From: Oscillospiraceae bacterium
GTDB lineage: Bacteria; Bacillota; Clostridia; Oscillospirales; Oscillospiraceae
Assembly (NCBI GenBank): GCA_017434755.1
Contig: JAFRER010000006.1
Coordinates: 62,001-126,000 of the forward strand
Direction: 5' to 3'
Length of the DNA stretch: 64,000 nt
Position 1 is the stretch's first letter. Each line of letters starts with the position of its first letter. Both the position numbers and the translations under genes were made by a program. Below, piece by piece: positions 40,391-48,402 of the stretch. Under the pieces are notes generated by a model. It ran no database searches, had not been told where the DNA came from, and saw only the letters and a list, made by a program, of their open reading frames with translations.

Positions 40391-42934
40391 TCATCTGCCG
40401 GCGAGATACTCGTCGGCGCTGTCGCTCAGCTTTGTCAGCCGCTCGGCGATCAGCGGATCCACGCCGCCCAGACGCGAACGCACAAAGGCCTGCGCCTGAC
40501 GGATCTCCTGCGCATCCTCGCCGGAGCGGAGGATGTTCAGCTGCCCGTAGCACCCGGGATCCACGCGGGACTCGCGCCCGTCCTTCGCCCGGAGGAACAC
40601 CTTGAAGTCCTCTCCCAGCACCTGCCCGCAGATGCAGCAGCGCGTGTCGGAGAAGGCGGGGAGCGGCGCGGCGGCCGGCGGACGGCCCGCGGTGTGGGCG
40701 GGAGCAGCCGTGCTTTTCGCCGCCGTGGCCCGTTCCGCCTGCCGGACGGGGCGAGCCGCCTTCGCGCGCTCTTTCCGGCTCCTGCGCGTCAGCAGGATGA
40801 TGAGCAGCGCGATCAGCGCGGCAAGGAGGAACACGATAAGCAGGATCAGCAGCAGGTGCTGGCGCAGACCTGCGGCAAGGCGCCCGATCCGTGCGGCAAA
40901 GCCGCCCTTTTCAGCCTTTGCGCCGCCTGTGGTTTCCGTGCTCCCGCTTCCGGCCGGGGCAGAGTCGGTGCTCGCAGAGGAGCCTGTGTCCGGACTGCCG
41001 CCCGGAACAGCGGAGCCGTCCTGCCCGGAGCCCGTTCCGCCGCTGGCTGCACCGCCGGCTGTCCGCCCGCCGCCCGCGCTGAGGTCCCAGGACGGCACGT
41101 TCACGCCTCTCTGATAGCGCAGCAGCTGCCAGCTCTGCCTTCCGTTATAGCTGTATGGCTTCACCACCGCAGCGCCCGAGTGCTCAAGCGTGAGGCGTCC
41201 GTCCCCCGAGGCGGTGCCGGCGTCCATTTTGTAGAAAGCGGTGTCAACGCCGTCGGTCTTATGATATTCCATGATGTCGAGCCGGTAGATATCGAAAAGC
41301 AGGCGGTAGGTCCCGTCGCCGAGGTCCTCCATGCTGCGCACGATGCTCAGCCGGTTGTACGACTCGCCCGACGCGGCGGGGAACCAGAACATGCCGCTGT
41401 CGTAGAAGCTGGGATAGGGCCCGTAGATGTTCTCGTAGAGATAGGTCGAGCGGGGATACTGCGCGGCCTCCTGCTGGGTGAAGCTGAAGCCGAAGAACCG
41501 CTGCCAGACCTCGGCCGCCTCGGAGAACGGCAGTGTGAAGTAAGCACCTCTTGCCGTCTGGTTCACGCCCAGCGCATCCGGACGGTTGATGGCGCACCAG
41601 AGATGCGCGAAGCCCACCAGATCGTCCAGATAGGTGAAATGCGCGCAGTCCGTGTCGAAGCGGCGGCGGGAGAAAACGGCCTGCTCCCCGAAGTTCGAGA
41701 GGAAGATGTTCGCCTCGTACTGCTGCTCCGCGCTCATCTGCACGGGGGTGCCGAGAGTCTGCCCCGCCTGGTCCCAGAGCTGCGTGTTGAGGAAGGCCGG
41801 CCAGCCCATGGCGCGGATCTGCCGGAGCGAATAGAACACGAGGCGCGTGCTTGATTCGTCCTGGCTCCAGGAGAACAGCTCCCCGTCGCGGGTGAGCTGC
41901 TGCTTGTCCGTGCCGCCGCCGGCGGTCATCGATTGTTTCATCACGGGGATGCTCACGAACTCCCCGTCGCCCATGTCGTAGTAGGTAACGGTGAAGGAAG
42001 TGCCGGTGCTGAGGCGGCAGAAGAAGCCCGGATAGGGCGAGTTTTCATAGCGGTAGGGCTGCTCGCCGGCGGAGCCGCGGAAGAGCACCTCGCCGTTCAC
42101 GCAGGAGAAGACGAAGGTCTTCGCCGTGATCTGCGTCGGCCCGCCGTTGAAGGCGATCAGCTCGGGCACGCCGTCGCGGTCCATGTCCAGCAGGCAGAAG
42201 CCGGGCTCCGCGTAGCCGAGAGCCGCCTGCCCGTCCGTGAGGTCCGTGTTGAGAAACTCCAGATCCGTGTTGAGGAATTCGTAGTTCAGAAGGAAGTTGC
42301 CGTATACCGCCGGCCAGGACTTGTCGGATCTGTCAAAGGCGGGAGCCGGGTCCTCGGCCTTCGGGGCGGAGGCGATCTGCGTGCCGGCCGTGACGCTGAA
42401 GAAGCTGTCCCAGCCCATGCTGAGGATCTGGGAGCGCGAGTAGAAGGTGAGATAGTTCTTATAGCCCTTCACCTCGCTGTCGGGGACCTCCCGCTCCGTG
42501 AGGGTCCGGCCGTTGAGCTCGTAGTACACGGTGCGGAACACGCCGTTGTTCCCGTCCGTGCAGAACAGGCCCGGCCACGCGGGATCGTCCACATAGTACA
42601 GGTGGCACTCGCGGAATCCGATCTGCCCCACGCTCGAAACGCCGAAGAAGTGCGTGAACACCGTCACGTAGCGCCCGGCGAGGGCGGGACTGCCGTTGAA
42701 GGCCAGGAGCGCCGGCTCGCCGTCGTGATCGAAGTCATACAGGCAGAAACCCGGCTCCACGCCGTTTTCCGGCGGGAAGTATTCGTTGGTATAGGTGCTT
42801 TCGTTCGCCGGATCCGTGACGAACACGCGGAAAGCGTCCGACCAGCCCTCGTCGGCGGAGGCCCGGACGGGCGGCACGAGCGAAACTGCCAGCAGCACCG
42901 CCAGCAGGATGGGAAGCAGGCGTTTTTTGACCAT
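40391..42934 (-). CDS. Giant secreted protein with calcium-like repeats and zinc tail
   Basis: An 847-residue protein: signal peptide (cleavage near VRASADE), a large outer part with two similar segments, each with PGFCL then a DxDxDG-type loop (DFDHDGEPALLAF and DMDRDGVPELIAF), typical of calcium-binding surface repeats, a third domain up to about residue 640, a Gly/Ser/Pro linker, one transmembrane helix (about 725-750), and a cytoplasmic tail with CCICGQVLG (paralogous to the protein at 39076). The start at 42934 has AGGT and a good promoter. Function unknown. Confidence 0.78.
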   Translation of the reverse strand: MVKKRLLPILLAVLLAVSLVPPVRASADEGWSDAFRVFVTDPANESTYTNEYFPPENGVEPGFCLYDFDHDGEPALLAFNGSPALAGRYVTVFTHFFGVSSVGQIGFRECHLYYVDDPAWPGLFCTDGNNGVFRTVYYELNGRTLTEREVPDSEVKGYKNYLTFYSRSQILSMGWDSFFSVTAGTQIASAPKAEDPAPAFDRSDKSWPAVYGNFLLNYEFLNTDLEFLNTDLTDGQAALGYAEPGFCLLDMDRDGVPELIAFNGGPTQITAKTFVFSCVNGEVLFRGSAGEQPYRYENSPYPGFFCRLSTGTSFTVTYYDMGDGEFVSIPVMKQSMTAGGGTDKQQLTRDGELFSWSQDESSTRLVFYSLRQIRAMGWPAFLNTQLWDQAGQTLGTPVQMSAEQQYEANIFLSNFGEQAVFSRRRFDTDCAHFTYLDDLVGFAHLWCAINRPDALGVNQTARGAYFTLPFSEAAEVWQRFFGFSFTQQEAAQYPRSTYLYENIYGPYPSFYDSGMFWFPAASGESYNRLSIVRSMEDLGDGTYRLLFDIYRLDIMEYHKTDGVDTAFYKMDAGTASGDGRLTLEHSGAAVVKPYSYNGRQSWQLLRYQRGVNVPSWDLSAGGGRTAGGAASGGTGSGQDGSAVPGGSPDTGSSASTDSAPAGSGSTETTGGAKAEKGGFAARIGRLAAGLRQHLLLILLIVFLLAALIALLIILLTRRSRKERAKAARPVRQAERATAAKSTAAPAHTAGRPPAAAPLPAFSDTRCCICGQVLGEDFKVFLRAKDGRESRVDPGCYGQLNILRSGEDAQEIRQAQAFVRSRLGGVDPLIAERLTKLSDSADEYLAGR

Positions 42935-42973
42935 AGCGTACCTCGGATGCAGCAAGTCTTGTATTCTGCGAAG

Positions 42974-43002
42974 ATTATACCATCCCGCCCTGCGCAGCAC
43001 AA
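42974..43002 (-). promoter_or_regulatory. Promoter for the giant protein at 40391
   Basis: On the minus strand: TTGTGC, 17 bases, TATAAT with TGG extension. Confidence 0.8.
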
Positions 43003-43038
43003 GCGATCCGGCGCCCGCCGGAAGCGGAAAATGAAACG

Positions 43039-43063
43039 GCAGGGGACCGGTGAAGTCCTCTGC
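43039..43063. terminator. Hairpin before motif 14
   Basis: GCAGGGGA pairs with TCCTCTGC using one G-U pair; it belongs to the hairpin-plus-motif module. Confidence 0.45.
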
Positions 43064-43081
43064 TGTCTGCCTTGTCTGTTT

Positions 43082-43093
43082 GGTTTACATAAT
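43082..43093 (+). repeat. XerD-arm-like motif 14
   Basis: GGTTTACATAAT, 18 bases past a hairpin. Confidence 0.6.
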
Positions 43094-43130
43094 TTTTAAA
43101 AGCCGTCCCGCAAATGCAGCTTGTAGGCGC

Positions 43131-44423
43131 TCAGCCCTCCATCGTGAACACCGTCAGCACCGGCGAGCCGTAGCCGAAGAGGTCCGCTCCCAGCTGCGTC
43201 AGCTGGATGCAGTCGCCGATCCGCGCAAGAGCATAGGAGGCGTTCTGCTGCCGGCCGTTTGTGTCGGTGTAGCTGAAGCTTACCGTGCTGCCGCTCTCGT
43301 CAAAGGAGAAGGTCCCCGTTACGCTGCTGCGCTGGCCGAAGCCGTTGTCCGCGCCGAGGGCGGTGAAGCTGCCGTCGGTCCCGAGCGTCAGCTCGCGGGA
43401 GAGAACGCAGCTCGAAGTATCGAAGCCTGCGTTTTCCTCCTCCGTCCAGGAGAACACCGGCAGCGAGTAGTTCTGCAGGGTGTATTCGCTGCGCCAGGTC
43501 CGGCCCCGTACATCCGCCGCCGCGCCCTGCTCCCCGCCGAGGAAGATCCCCGTCGGCGCCGGGAACGAGCCGTCCGCTCCGTAGCCGATCTGGTAGGTGT
43601 TGAAATAGATGACGAGCTCCCGGTTTTCCACATAGAACTCAAGGTCCTCCAGCCGCAGATCCGTCGGGTATTTGGGTTCCATCTCCCGCTCCACGGTGGC
43701 CGCGTTCGCCTTCGCGCGGATGAATTCCGTCAGATCCGTGCCGCTGCCGAGAGTCGAGGCGATCTTCTCCAGTGTGATCGGCATCCCGGTCTGCAGGTCG
43801 TAGTTCACGCATTCGGCGTCAATGTTGTGCACCCCGCCCATGTACCAGTCCGTGAACAGCGCCGCGCTGAAGATGTCCTCGTCAAACTCCTTCACATCCG
43901 CGGATACGGTGTTCGTGAAGGCGACCCAGCCCCAGCCTTCGGTCTCGGCCGAGGCCTTCAGCTCCTCCGCATAGGAGATGGTGTCCTGCACAAACGAGTT
44001 GTTGAGGCTGTAGACATAGTCCGCAAGACCCTTGCGCAGCTCGTCGTTCACGCCGACATACCGGTACGGCTCGCCGCTCAGCTGCACAAGGTCGTACCAG
44101 AGCTCCACCAGCATAACGTCTTTCCCGTCATAGAGCGAGAAATCATAGCGGGTGATCTCGATGCCGTCCCCCTCATAGACCTTCTCCGCCTTTGCCTTCT
44201 CCTCGGAGAACACGTACTGTTCCGGCTGCACCTCAGCGGGAGCGGTCTCCTCCGGTGCGGGTTCCGCAGCGGGAGTCGCCGCGGGAACGGGAGATGCCGT
44301 CCGCGCAGGCTCCGGCACAGCGGGGCGCTTCCCGGAAGGGGAGATCTGCGACGGAAGGATCCCGCAGCCCGAAAGGGCGGCGAGCATCCCCAGCAGCAGG
44401 ATGAATGCGATCGTTCTTTTCAT
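43131..44423 (-). CDS. Lipoprotein with RsiV/PdaC-like DUF3298 domain
   Basis: A 430-residue lipoprotein: lipobox LSGC (Cys near 20), an Ala/Pro/Glu-rich linker (about residues 25-60), then a DUF4163/DUF3298-type domain: YDLVQLSGEPYRYVGVNDEL, WYMGGVHNIDAECVNYDLQTGMPITLEKI (residues about 175-205), and ENRELVIYFNTYQIGYGADG. Such domains occur in RsiV-type anti-sigma factors and in the PdaC deacetylase, but here the partner is missing. AGGAGGTG gives the ribosome binding site. Confidence 0.8.
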   Translation of the reverse strand: MKRTIAFILLLGMLAALSGCGILPSQISPSGKRPAVPEPARTASPVPAATPAAEPAPEETAPAEVQPEQYVFSEEKAKAEKVYEGDGIEITRYDFSLYDGKDVMLVELWYDLVQLSGEPYRYVGVNDELRKGLADYVYSLNNSFVQDTISYAEELKASAETEGWGWVAFTNTVSADVKEFDEDIFSAALFTDWYMGGVHNIDAECVNYDLQTGMPITLEKIASTLGSGTDLTEFIRAKANAATVEREMEPKYPTDLRLEDLEFYVENRELVIYFNTYQIGYGADGSFPAPTGIFLGGEQGAAADVRGRTWRSEYTLQNYSLPVFSWTEEENAGFDTSSCVLSRELTLGTDGSFTALGADNGFGQRSSVTGTFSFDESGSTVSFSYTDTNGRQQNASYALARIGDCIQLTQLGADLFGYGSPVLTVFTMEG

Positions 44424-44500
44424 GGCTTTGCACCTCCTGTATCTGACTGCGGGTATCATACCACCCGCACATCCGCCGTTCATGACGAAAACGTGAACAG

Positions 44501-44527
44501 GGAAGGCCTTTTGCAAGGTCCTCCCTG
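44501..44527. terminator. Hairpin before motif 15
   Basis: CAGGGA-GGCCTT and AAGG-TCCCTG arms around TTGC, with mismatches. Confidence 0.45.
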
Positions 44528-44531
44528 TTTT

Positions 44532-44543
44532 GGTTAACATAAT
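44532..44543 (+). repeat. XerD-arm-like motif 15
   Basis: GGTTAACATAAT followed by ATATA, giving on the minus strand TATATATTATGTTAAC, the same as the dif centre plus XerD arm in outline. The XerC arm is not convincing. Confidence 0.55.
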
Positions 44544-44555
44544 ATATACGTTCTC

Positions 44556-44957
44556 TTATTCCGCGGATCCCGTGCCGGTCCCTTCCGCTTCGGGGGAAGG
44601 CTCCCCCGCCGCTTCGGCGGCCTTGGCGGCTTCCGCCTCGAGCGCGGCCTGCCGTATGGCCTTAGCTCGGGCGGTCCGGTGCTTATAGATCGCGTTGCAT
44701 ACCAGCGCGCCCAGAAGCGCGAACACAACGGACAGCAGGGCGCCCACGATCAGCCCGTTCATAACGAAGCTCGCGTAGGGCGAGGCGGAGCGGAGCATGA
44801 TGAGCAGATAGATCATCTGGAACACGATCCCGATCGCGAAGGGGATCAGCCAGCCCCTCGTCCGGAAGCACGCGAGGAGAAAAGCTATGACGAGAAAACC
44901 GAGGAAGAACAGGTTGTAGCCGACGCCGGACAGCAGATAATACACGTAGTTGTTCAT
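44556..44957 (-). CDS. Four-helix membrane protein with acidic tail
   Basis: A 133-residue protein: hydrophobic helices at about residues 8-28, 35-55, 62-78 and 75-95 and a long Ala/Glu-rich cytoplasmic tail (QAALEAEAAKAAEAAGEPS). The ribosome binding site is AAAGAGGA. Family unknown. It has a good upstream promoter. Confidence 0.6.
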   Translation of the reverse strand: MNNYVYYLLSGVGYNLFFLGFLVIAFLLACFRTRGWLIPFAIGIVFQMIYLLIMLRSASPYASFVMNGLIVGALLSVVFALLGALVCNAIYKHRTARAKAIRQAALEAEAAKAAEAAGEPSPEAEGTGTGSAE

Positions 44958-45016
44958 ACGGATGTCCTCTTTCCGTTTGATGTTTGGATGTGTTTGCCGT
45001 GTTTCTGTTCAGCAGA

Positions 45017-45046
45017 AGTATAGCACAGGACCGGCCGAAAGCACAA
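45017..45046 (-). promoter_or_regulatory. Promoter for the membrane protein at 44556
   Basis: On the minus strand: TTGTGC, 18 bases, TATACT with TGC extension. Confidence 0.78.
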
Positions 45047-45115
45047 GAAGCTTTCTGCGGGGCCTCCTATGGAGATGTACCCCGCGGAGCGGCGTGACGG
45101 GGGGAGAAGGAAACC

Positions 45116-45193
45116 GTGACCAGAGTGTATGATGAGCATGAGAAGGTCCCGCATCGCGCGGAGACGGCGGGGAAAGCTCACAGGATCGGATAA
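45116..45193 (+). CDS. Tentative 25-residue peptide
   Basis: GTG start, GGGGAGAAGGAAACC ribosome binding site, coding MTRVYDEHEKVPHRAETAGK and five more residues. It ends 30 bases before the terminase-like gene. It could be the end of an older phage gene or a leader peptide; chance is possible. Confidence 0.3.
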   Translation: MTRVYDEHEKVPHRAETAGKAHRIG

Positions 45194-45223
45194 CGGCAAA
45201 AGCTTATGAAGGAGAACGGCACA

Positions 45224-45727
45224 TTGCGGATCATTGACTGGCCGGCCATAAAGCTGGAATACAAGATCTCGGATATTTCCTATAAGGCGCTGGCGGAAAA
45301 GCACCACGTGAACCTGAAGCACCTCGAGAGAAAAGCGTCCCGCGAGGGATGGGTCGCGGAAAAGAAAGCCTTTCAGGCAGGCCACGTCAGAGAGCCCGGC
45401 CGGGATGTCCCCATGAGCCTCGTGAGCGAGAGGTCGCTGCTCATCGAGGAATACAGCGAGAGGCTCCTGTCGGAGGTCATGCGGCAGCACATGCTGGTGG
45501 TCGAAAAAGCGGACGAGCTGCTCAACTACGGGGAGCCCTTCAGCCCGCGGGATATGAAGCTCGTGGCTGATCTGATGGGCAAAATACTGGATAACCGGAA
45601 GAAGATCCTTGCCGCCGCAAAAGAGCTGAAACAAACGGATGACCAAAAACTGATCATCGAGTGGGTGAACAACGAGTGGGACGAGCCGGTTTATGAGGAA
45701 GACGCGGATGGTGTGCCGCGCCCGTGA
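45224..45727 (+). CDS. Phage terminase small subunit-like orphan
   Basis: A 167-residue DNA-binding protein: LEYKISDISYKALAEKHHVNLKHLERKASREGW is the helix-turn-helix of terminase small subunits, followed by helical regions (YSERLLSEVMRQHMLVVEKADELL) used in oligomerisation. It ends without a terminase large subunit or other phage genes in the window, so it is a domesticated or relict piece. TTG 45224 is preferred because AAGGAG at 45209-45214 lies 9 bases upstream; an in-frame ATG at 45206 has no such site. Confidence 0.6.
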   Translation: MRIIDWPAIKLEYKISDISYKALAEKHHVNLKHLERKASREGWVAEKKAFQAGHVREPGRDVPMSLVSERSLLIEEYSERLLSEVMRQHMLVVEKADELLNYGEPFSPRDMKLVADLMGKILDNRKKILAAAKELKQTDDQKLIIEWVNNEWDEPVYEEDADGVPRP

Positions 45728-45752
45728 CATTTGCGGAGATCTGCGTTATAAT
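45724..45752 (+). promoter_or_regulatory. Promoter for the alarmone hydrolase gene
   Basis: GTGACA, 17 bases, TATAAT; it overlaps the end of the terminase-like gene. Confidence 0.7.
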
Positions 45753-45788
45753 GATCCTGTTATTCTATGGGAACGGAAGGCGGATACG

Positions 45789-46433
45789 ATGAACGACCTG
45801 GTGAAAAAAGCGGATGCGTTCGCCGCGAAGGTGCATGAAGGGCAGACCGATAAGGCCGGCCTCCCGTACATGACCCATCCCCGTGCGGTGGCGGCCATGA
45901 TCGAGGACGAAACGGCGAAGGTCGCGGCCCTCCTGCACGACACGGTGGAGGACACGGACGTCACCCTTGAGGAGATACGGGCGGAATTCGGCGACGAGAT
46001 CGCGGCCGCGGTGGATCTTCTCACGCACCGCCCCGGCGTGGACTATTTCGAATATGTCGCCGGGGTAAAGAATGACCCGGTCGCCTGGCGGGTGAAGCTG
46101 GCCGACCTTACCCACAACATGGACCTGTCGAGGATCCCGGCTCCCACCGATGCCGACTTTGCGCGCATAGAGAAATACAAAAAGGCCTACGCGATCCTGA
46201 CGGAGGGTCTGGTCCGGCCGGACGGGACCTCAGATGTCCTTACGGAGAGGGAGATCCTGCATGCCGCGTCGCAGTTCAGGCTGAACGACGATTCCGGCAT
46301 CATCTCCGGCAAGGAAAGCGGATATGATCACAGCCTTACGCCGGAGGAATCAAGGGAGCGGATAAGGCGGATGAGGGAGGAGATCCTGAAACGCCTCGAG
46401 GAGCTCGGTTACGGCAAAGCGGATAAAAAATAA
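45789..46433 (+). CDS. Small HD-domain alarmone hydrolase (SpoT/Mesh1-type)
   Basis: A 214-residue HD-superfamily protein with the Mn2+ site of (p)ppGpp hydrolases: His30 in YMTHPRAVA, His50-Asp51 in LLHDTVEDT, Glu54-Asp55, Asp105 and Asn110 in KLADLTHNMD. There is no synthetase domain, so it is a single-function small alarmone hydrolase that would remove the 3' pyrophosphate from (p)ppGpp. It is cytoplasmic. The start at 45789 follows GGAAGG. It has its own promoter and terminator. Confidence 0.88.
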   Translation: MNDLVKKADAFAAKVHEGQTDKAGLPYMTHPRAVAAMIEDETAKVAALLHDTVEDTDVTLEEIRAEFGDEIAAAVDLLTHRPGVDYFEYVAGVKNDPVAWRVKLADLTHNMDLSRIPAPTDADFARIEKYKKAYAILTEGLVRPDGTSDVLTEREILHAASQFRLNDDSGIISGKESGYDHSLTPEESRERIRRMREEILKRLEELGYGKADKK

Positions 46434-46453
46434 GACGCAATTGCTTGCGTCTT
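46432..46453. terminator. Bidirectional terminator
   Basis: AAGACGCAA/TTGCGTCTT with T8 on the plus strand and T-rich on the minus strand, shared with the gene ending at 46479. Confidence 0.9.
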
Positions 46454-46478
46454 TTTTTTATTCGGAAGTATTCCGCTC

Positions 46479-47864
46479 TTATTCGCAGAGGAACAGCCGT
46501 CCCTCAACGGAGACGATCTCGAAGCTATCCGGATCCTTGATCATGGTCTCCTGCGTTTTCCCGTCGCTCAGGATCGTGGCGGCCGAAAAGATCATGCCGT
46601 ACCGCGGAGCCTCGTCGGGATAGCTCAGAAGCCATGCGTTGATCATATCGTCGTAATCCCGGTGGAAGCTCTCCTTCCCGGTCACGGTGTAGCTGCGGTT
46701 TTCCAGATCCACCTGGATGCCTTTGTTGTTTTTGAACGCGAGCAGCCTCCACTTGATCCCGACATTCACATAGCAGTCGCCCAGCTTATCCTCGGCCGGG
46801 GTATATTCGGGCTTGAGGTAGAAGCCGGACAGCACCACCACCCTTGTGATGTTTCCCTTGGCGTCCCGTTCCGTGCCGTTCTGGATATAGAGCTCCGGAA
46901 TGTCCACGTATTCGAAATAATCGAGGAAGTTCTCCTTCGTGATCGTCACTTCCACGCTGGGGATGGGCTCGGGCTCGGGCATCTTCTCTTCGATCAGGGC
47001 CTGCGCCTCGTCGAAGTCGTCGTTGACAAGAGCTTCCAGAACATCCCTGAACGGCTCATACGTCGCCGGCAGGCCTTCAACGGTCTTCCGGGGCGCGGCG
47101 TCTCCTCCGTCATCCGCAGGGAGAACGGTCAGATACAGCGTGCCCTCGGCGGAGAGCAGCTCAAAGCTCTCCGGATCGTTGATCGTGGTAAACTGCGTTT
47201 TCCCGTCGCTCAGAACGGGAGTGCTCGGAAACGTAAGGCCGTACATCGCGGGCTCGTTCTCCGCATAGTGAAAATAGCGTCCCGCCAGCATATCCTGTTT
47301 CAGCGAATACTCCCTGGGCCGTTCGGTGATGGTGTAGCTGCGGTTTTCAAGATCCACGTCTATGCCCTGGTTGCCTATGAAATACAGGCTGTGATACTTG
47401 AGCCCGATCCCTACATGGCAGTCGTCCAGCCGCTCTTCGGCCACGGCATATCCGGGCTTGAGGTAGAAGCCGGAGAGCACAAGGATCATCGTGATCTTTC
47501 CCGAAGAGTCCCTGTGCGTGCCGCTCAGATAGATATCCGGAATATCGATATACTCGAAATAATCGAAGAAATTCTCCTTTGTGATCGTCACTTCCTCAAC
47601 GGGCAGGGGCTCGGGCTCGGGCCTCATGTCCTCGATCAGCGCCAGAGCTCCCTCGTAGTCCTCCCCGGCAAGGGCGTCCAGCGCAGCCCGGAACGGCTCA
47701 TATTCCGCGGGGAAGACCTCCGCGGGCGCTTCAGTCTCCTGCACCGCTTCCGGCTCTACAGCGGCGGGCGTCTCGGCAGGTGCGGCGGTGGTCGTGCTGC
47801 TGCCGCAGGCCCCCAGGGAGAGGCACAGGGACAGCGCAAGGATGAGAATGATGATCTTTTTCAT
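46479..47864 (-). CDS. Two-domain FDYFEY lipoprotein
   Basis: A 461-residue lipoprotein: lipobox LGAC (Cys20), then the same unit twice: a helical hairpin (YEPFRAALDALAGEDYEGALALIEDM and YEPFRDVLEALVNDDFDEAQALIEEK) followed by a folded domain (TITKENFFDYFEYIDIP to SAEGTLYLTV, and TITKENFLDYFEYVDIP to SVEGRLFLCE). The single-domain relative is the lipoprotein at 8683, and the helical hairpin also occurs at 18121. The duplication is internal and in-frame. GAGGAG supplies the ribosome binding site. Function unknown. Confidence 0.85.
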   Translation of the reverse strand: MKKIIILILALSLCLSLGACGSSTTTAAPAETPAAVEPEAVQETEAPAEVFPAEYEPFRAALDALAGEDYEGALALIEDMRPEPEPLPVEEVTITKENFFDYFEYIDIPDIYLSGTHRDSSGKITMILVLSGFYLKPGYAVAEERLDDCHVGIGLKYHSLYFIGNQGIDVDLENRSYTITERPREYSLKQDMLAGRYFHYAENEPAMYGLTFPSTPVLSDGKTQFTTINDPESFELLSAEGTLYLTVLPADDGGDAAPRKTVEGLPATYEPFRDVLEALVNDDFDEAQALIEEKMPEPEPIPSVEVTITKENFLDYFEYVDIPELYIQNGTERDAKGNITRVVVLSGFYLKPEYTPAEDKLGDCYVNVGIKWRLLAFKNNKGIQVDLENRSYTVTGKESFHRDYDDMINAWLLSYPDEAPRYGMIFSAATILSDGKTQETMIKDPDSFEIVSVEGRLFLCE

Positions 47865-47894
47865 GATCGGCTCCTCAAATCAGTTGATGAAAAA

Positions 47895-47923
47895 AGTATA
47901 GCATCCGGCGCGGGAATCGGCAA
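47895..47923 (-). promoter_or_regulatory. Promoter for the two-domain lipoprotein
   Basis: On the minus strand: TTGCCG, 17 bases, TATACT with TGC extension. Confidence 0.75.
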
Positions 47924-47962
47924 CAGGGGAGAGCCGCGGGGATCCCTTTGCCGGACCGGAAC

Positions 47963-48172
47963 TCACGGGACCTGTTCAATGATCATTTCCGATGATCCCG
48001 GCTCAAGCGAATTGTCTTCGTCATAATGGATGTGATCGCCCGGAACGCCGTCGGCAAGCGCCAGAAGCTGCCTTGCCAGCGAAAGCAATCCTTCTCTGTT
48101 CGCCGATATCACCGCTTTGCCGTCCGCAGCTTTTACCCGGATCTCCGATCCGTCTTCCCATTCGATCTTCGT
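47963..48172 (-). CDS. Imm32-like immunity protein with ACG start
   Basis: A 69-residue protein in which the sequence KIEWEDGSEIRVKAADGKAV, ISANREGLLSLARQLLALAD, HIHYDE and SSEMIIEQ recalls the Imm32 immunity family. The codon at the expected start is ACG (48172), preceded by AAGGAG at the right distance, and no ATG, GTG or TTG lies in a better place. Either translation starts at ACG, or the gene has lost its ATG. It lies 6 bases after the DUF6440-like gene in the same frame, separated by that gene's TGA. No toxin is adjacent. Confidence 0.55.
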   Translation of the reverse strand, partial: TKIEWEDGSEIRVKAADGKAVISANREGLLSLARQLLALADGVPGDHIHYDEDNSLEPGSSEMIIEQVP

Positions 48173-48178
48173 TGTCTG

Positions 48179-48370
48179 TCACTCCTTCTTCGTAATGACG
48201 GCTTTTCCTTCGGAGTCAAGAAGCGGCGTGATGCCGGCGCCGTAACCGGCTTTCCAGGCAAGGTAATGTACACCGGTCTCTTTATCCACGATGATCTGGC
48301 GCGTGCCGGATTCAAGCCACGCGCTTCCGTCTTTGTAGATCACTTCGAATCTGCTTTGCTTGTTAGCCAT
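48179..48370 (-). CDS. DUF6440-like small protein
   Basis: A 63-residue protein: SRFEVIYKDGSAWLESG, IIVDKETGVHYLAW, GYGAGITPLLDSEGKAVITKKE. The VDKETGVxYL and GxTPLLDxxGK motifs fit DUF6440. The start at 48370 follows GGGAGGAAC. It lies 32 bases downstream of the CAT-like gene and upstream of the Imm32-like gene, so a shared transcript is likely. Confidence 0.68.
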   Translation of the reverse strand: MANKQSRFEVIYKDGSAWLESGTRQIIVDKETGVHYLAWKAGYGAGITPLLDSEGKAVITKKE

Positions 48371-48402
48371 GTTCTGTTCCTCCCATATAATAGATCTATC
48401 GG

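Noticed and set aside
45116-45727. Prophage
   Set aside because: Only one terminase-like gene is found; no capsid, portal, integrase or lysis genes lie around it.
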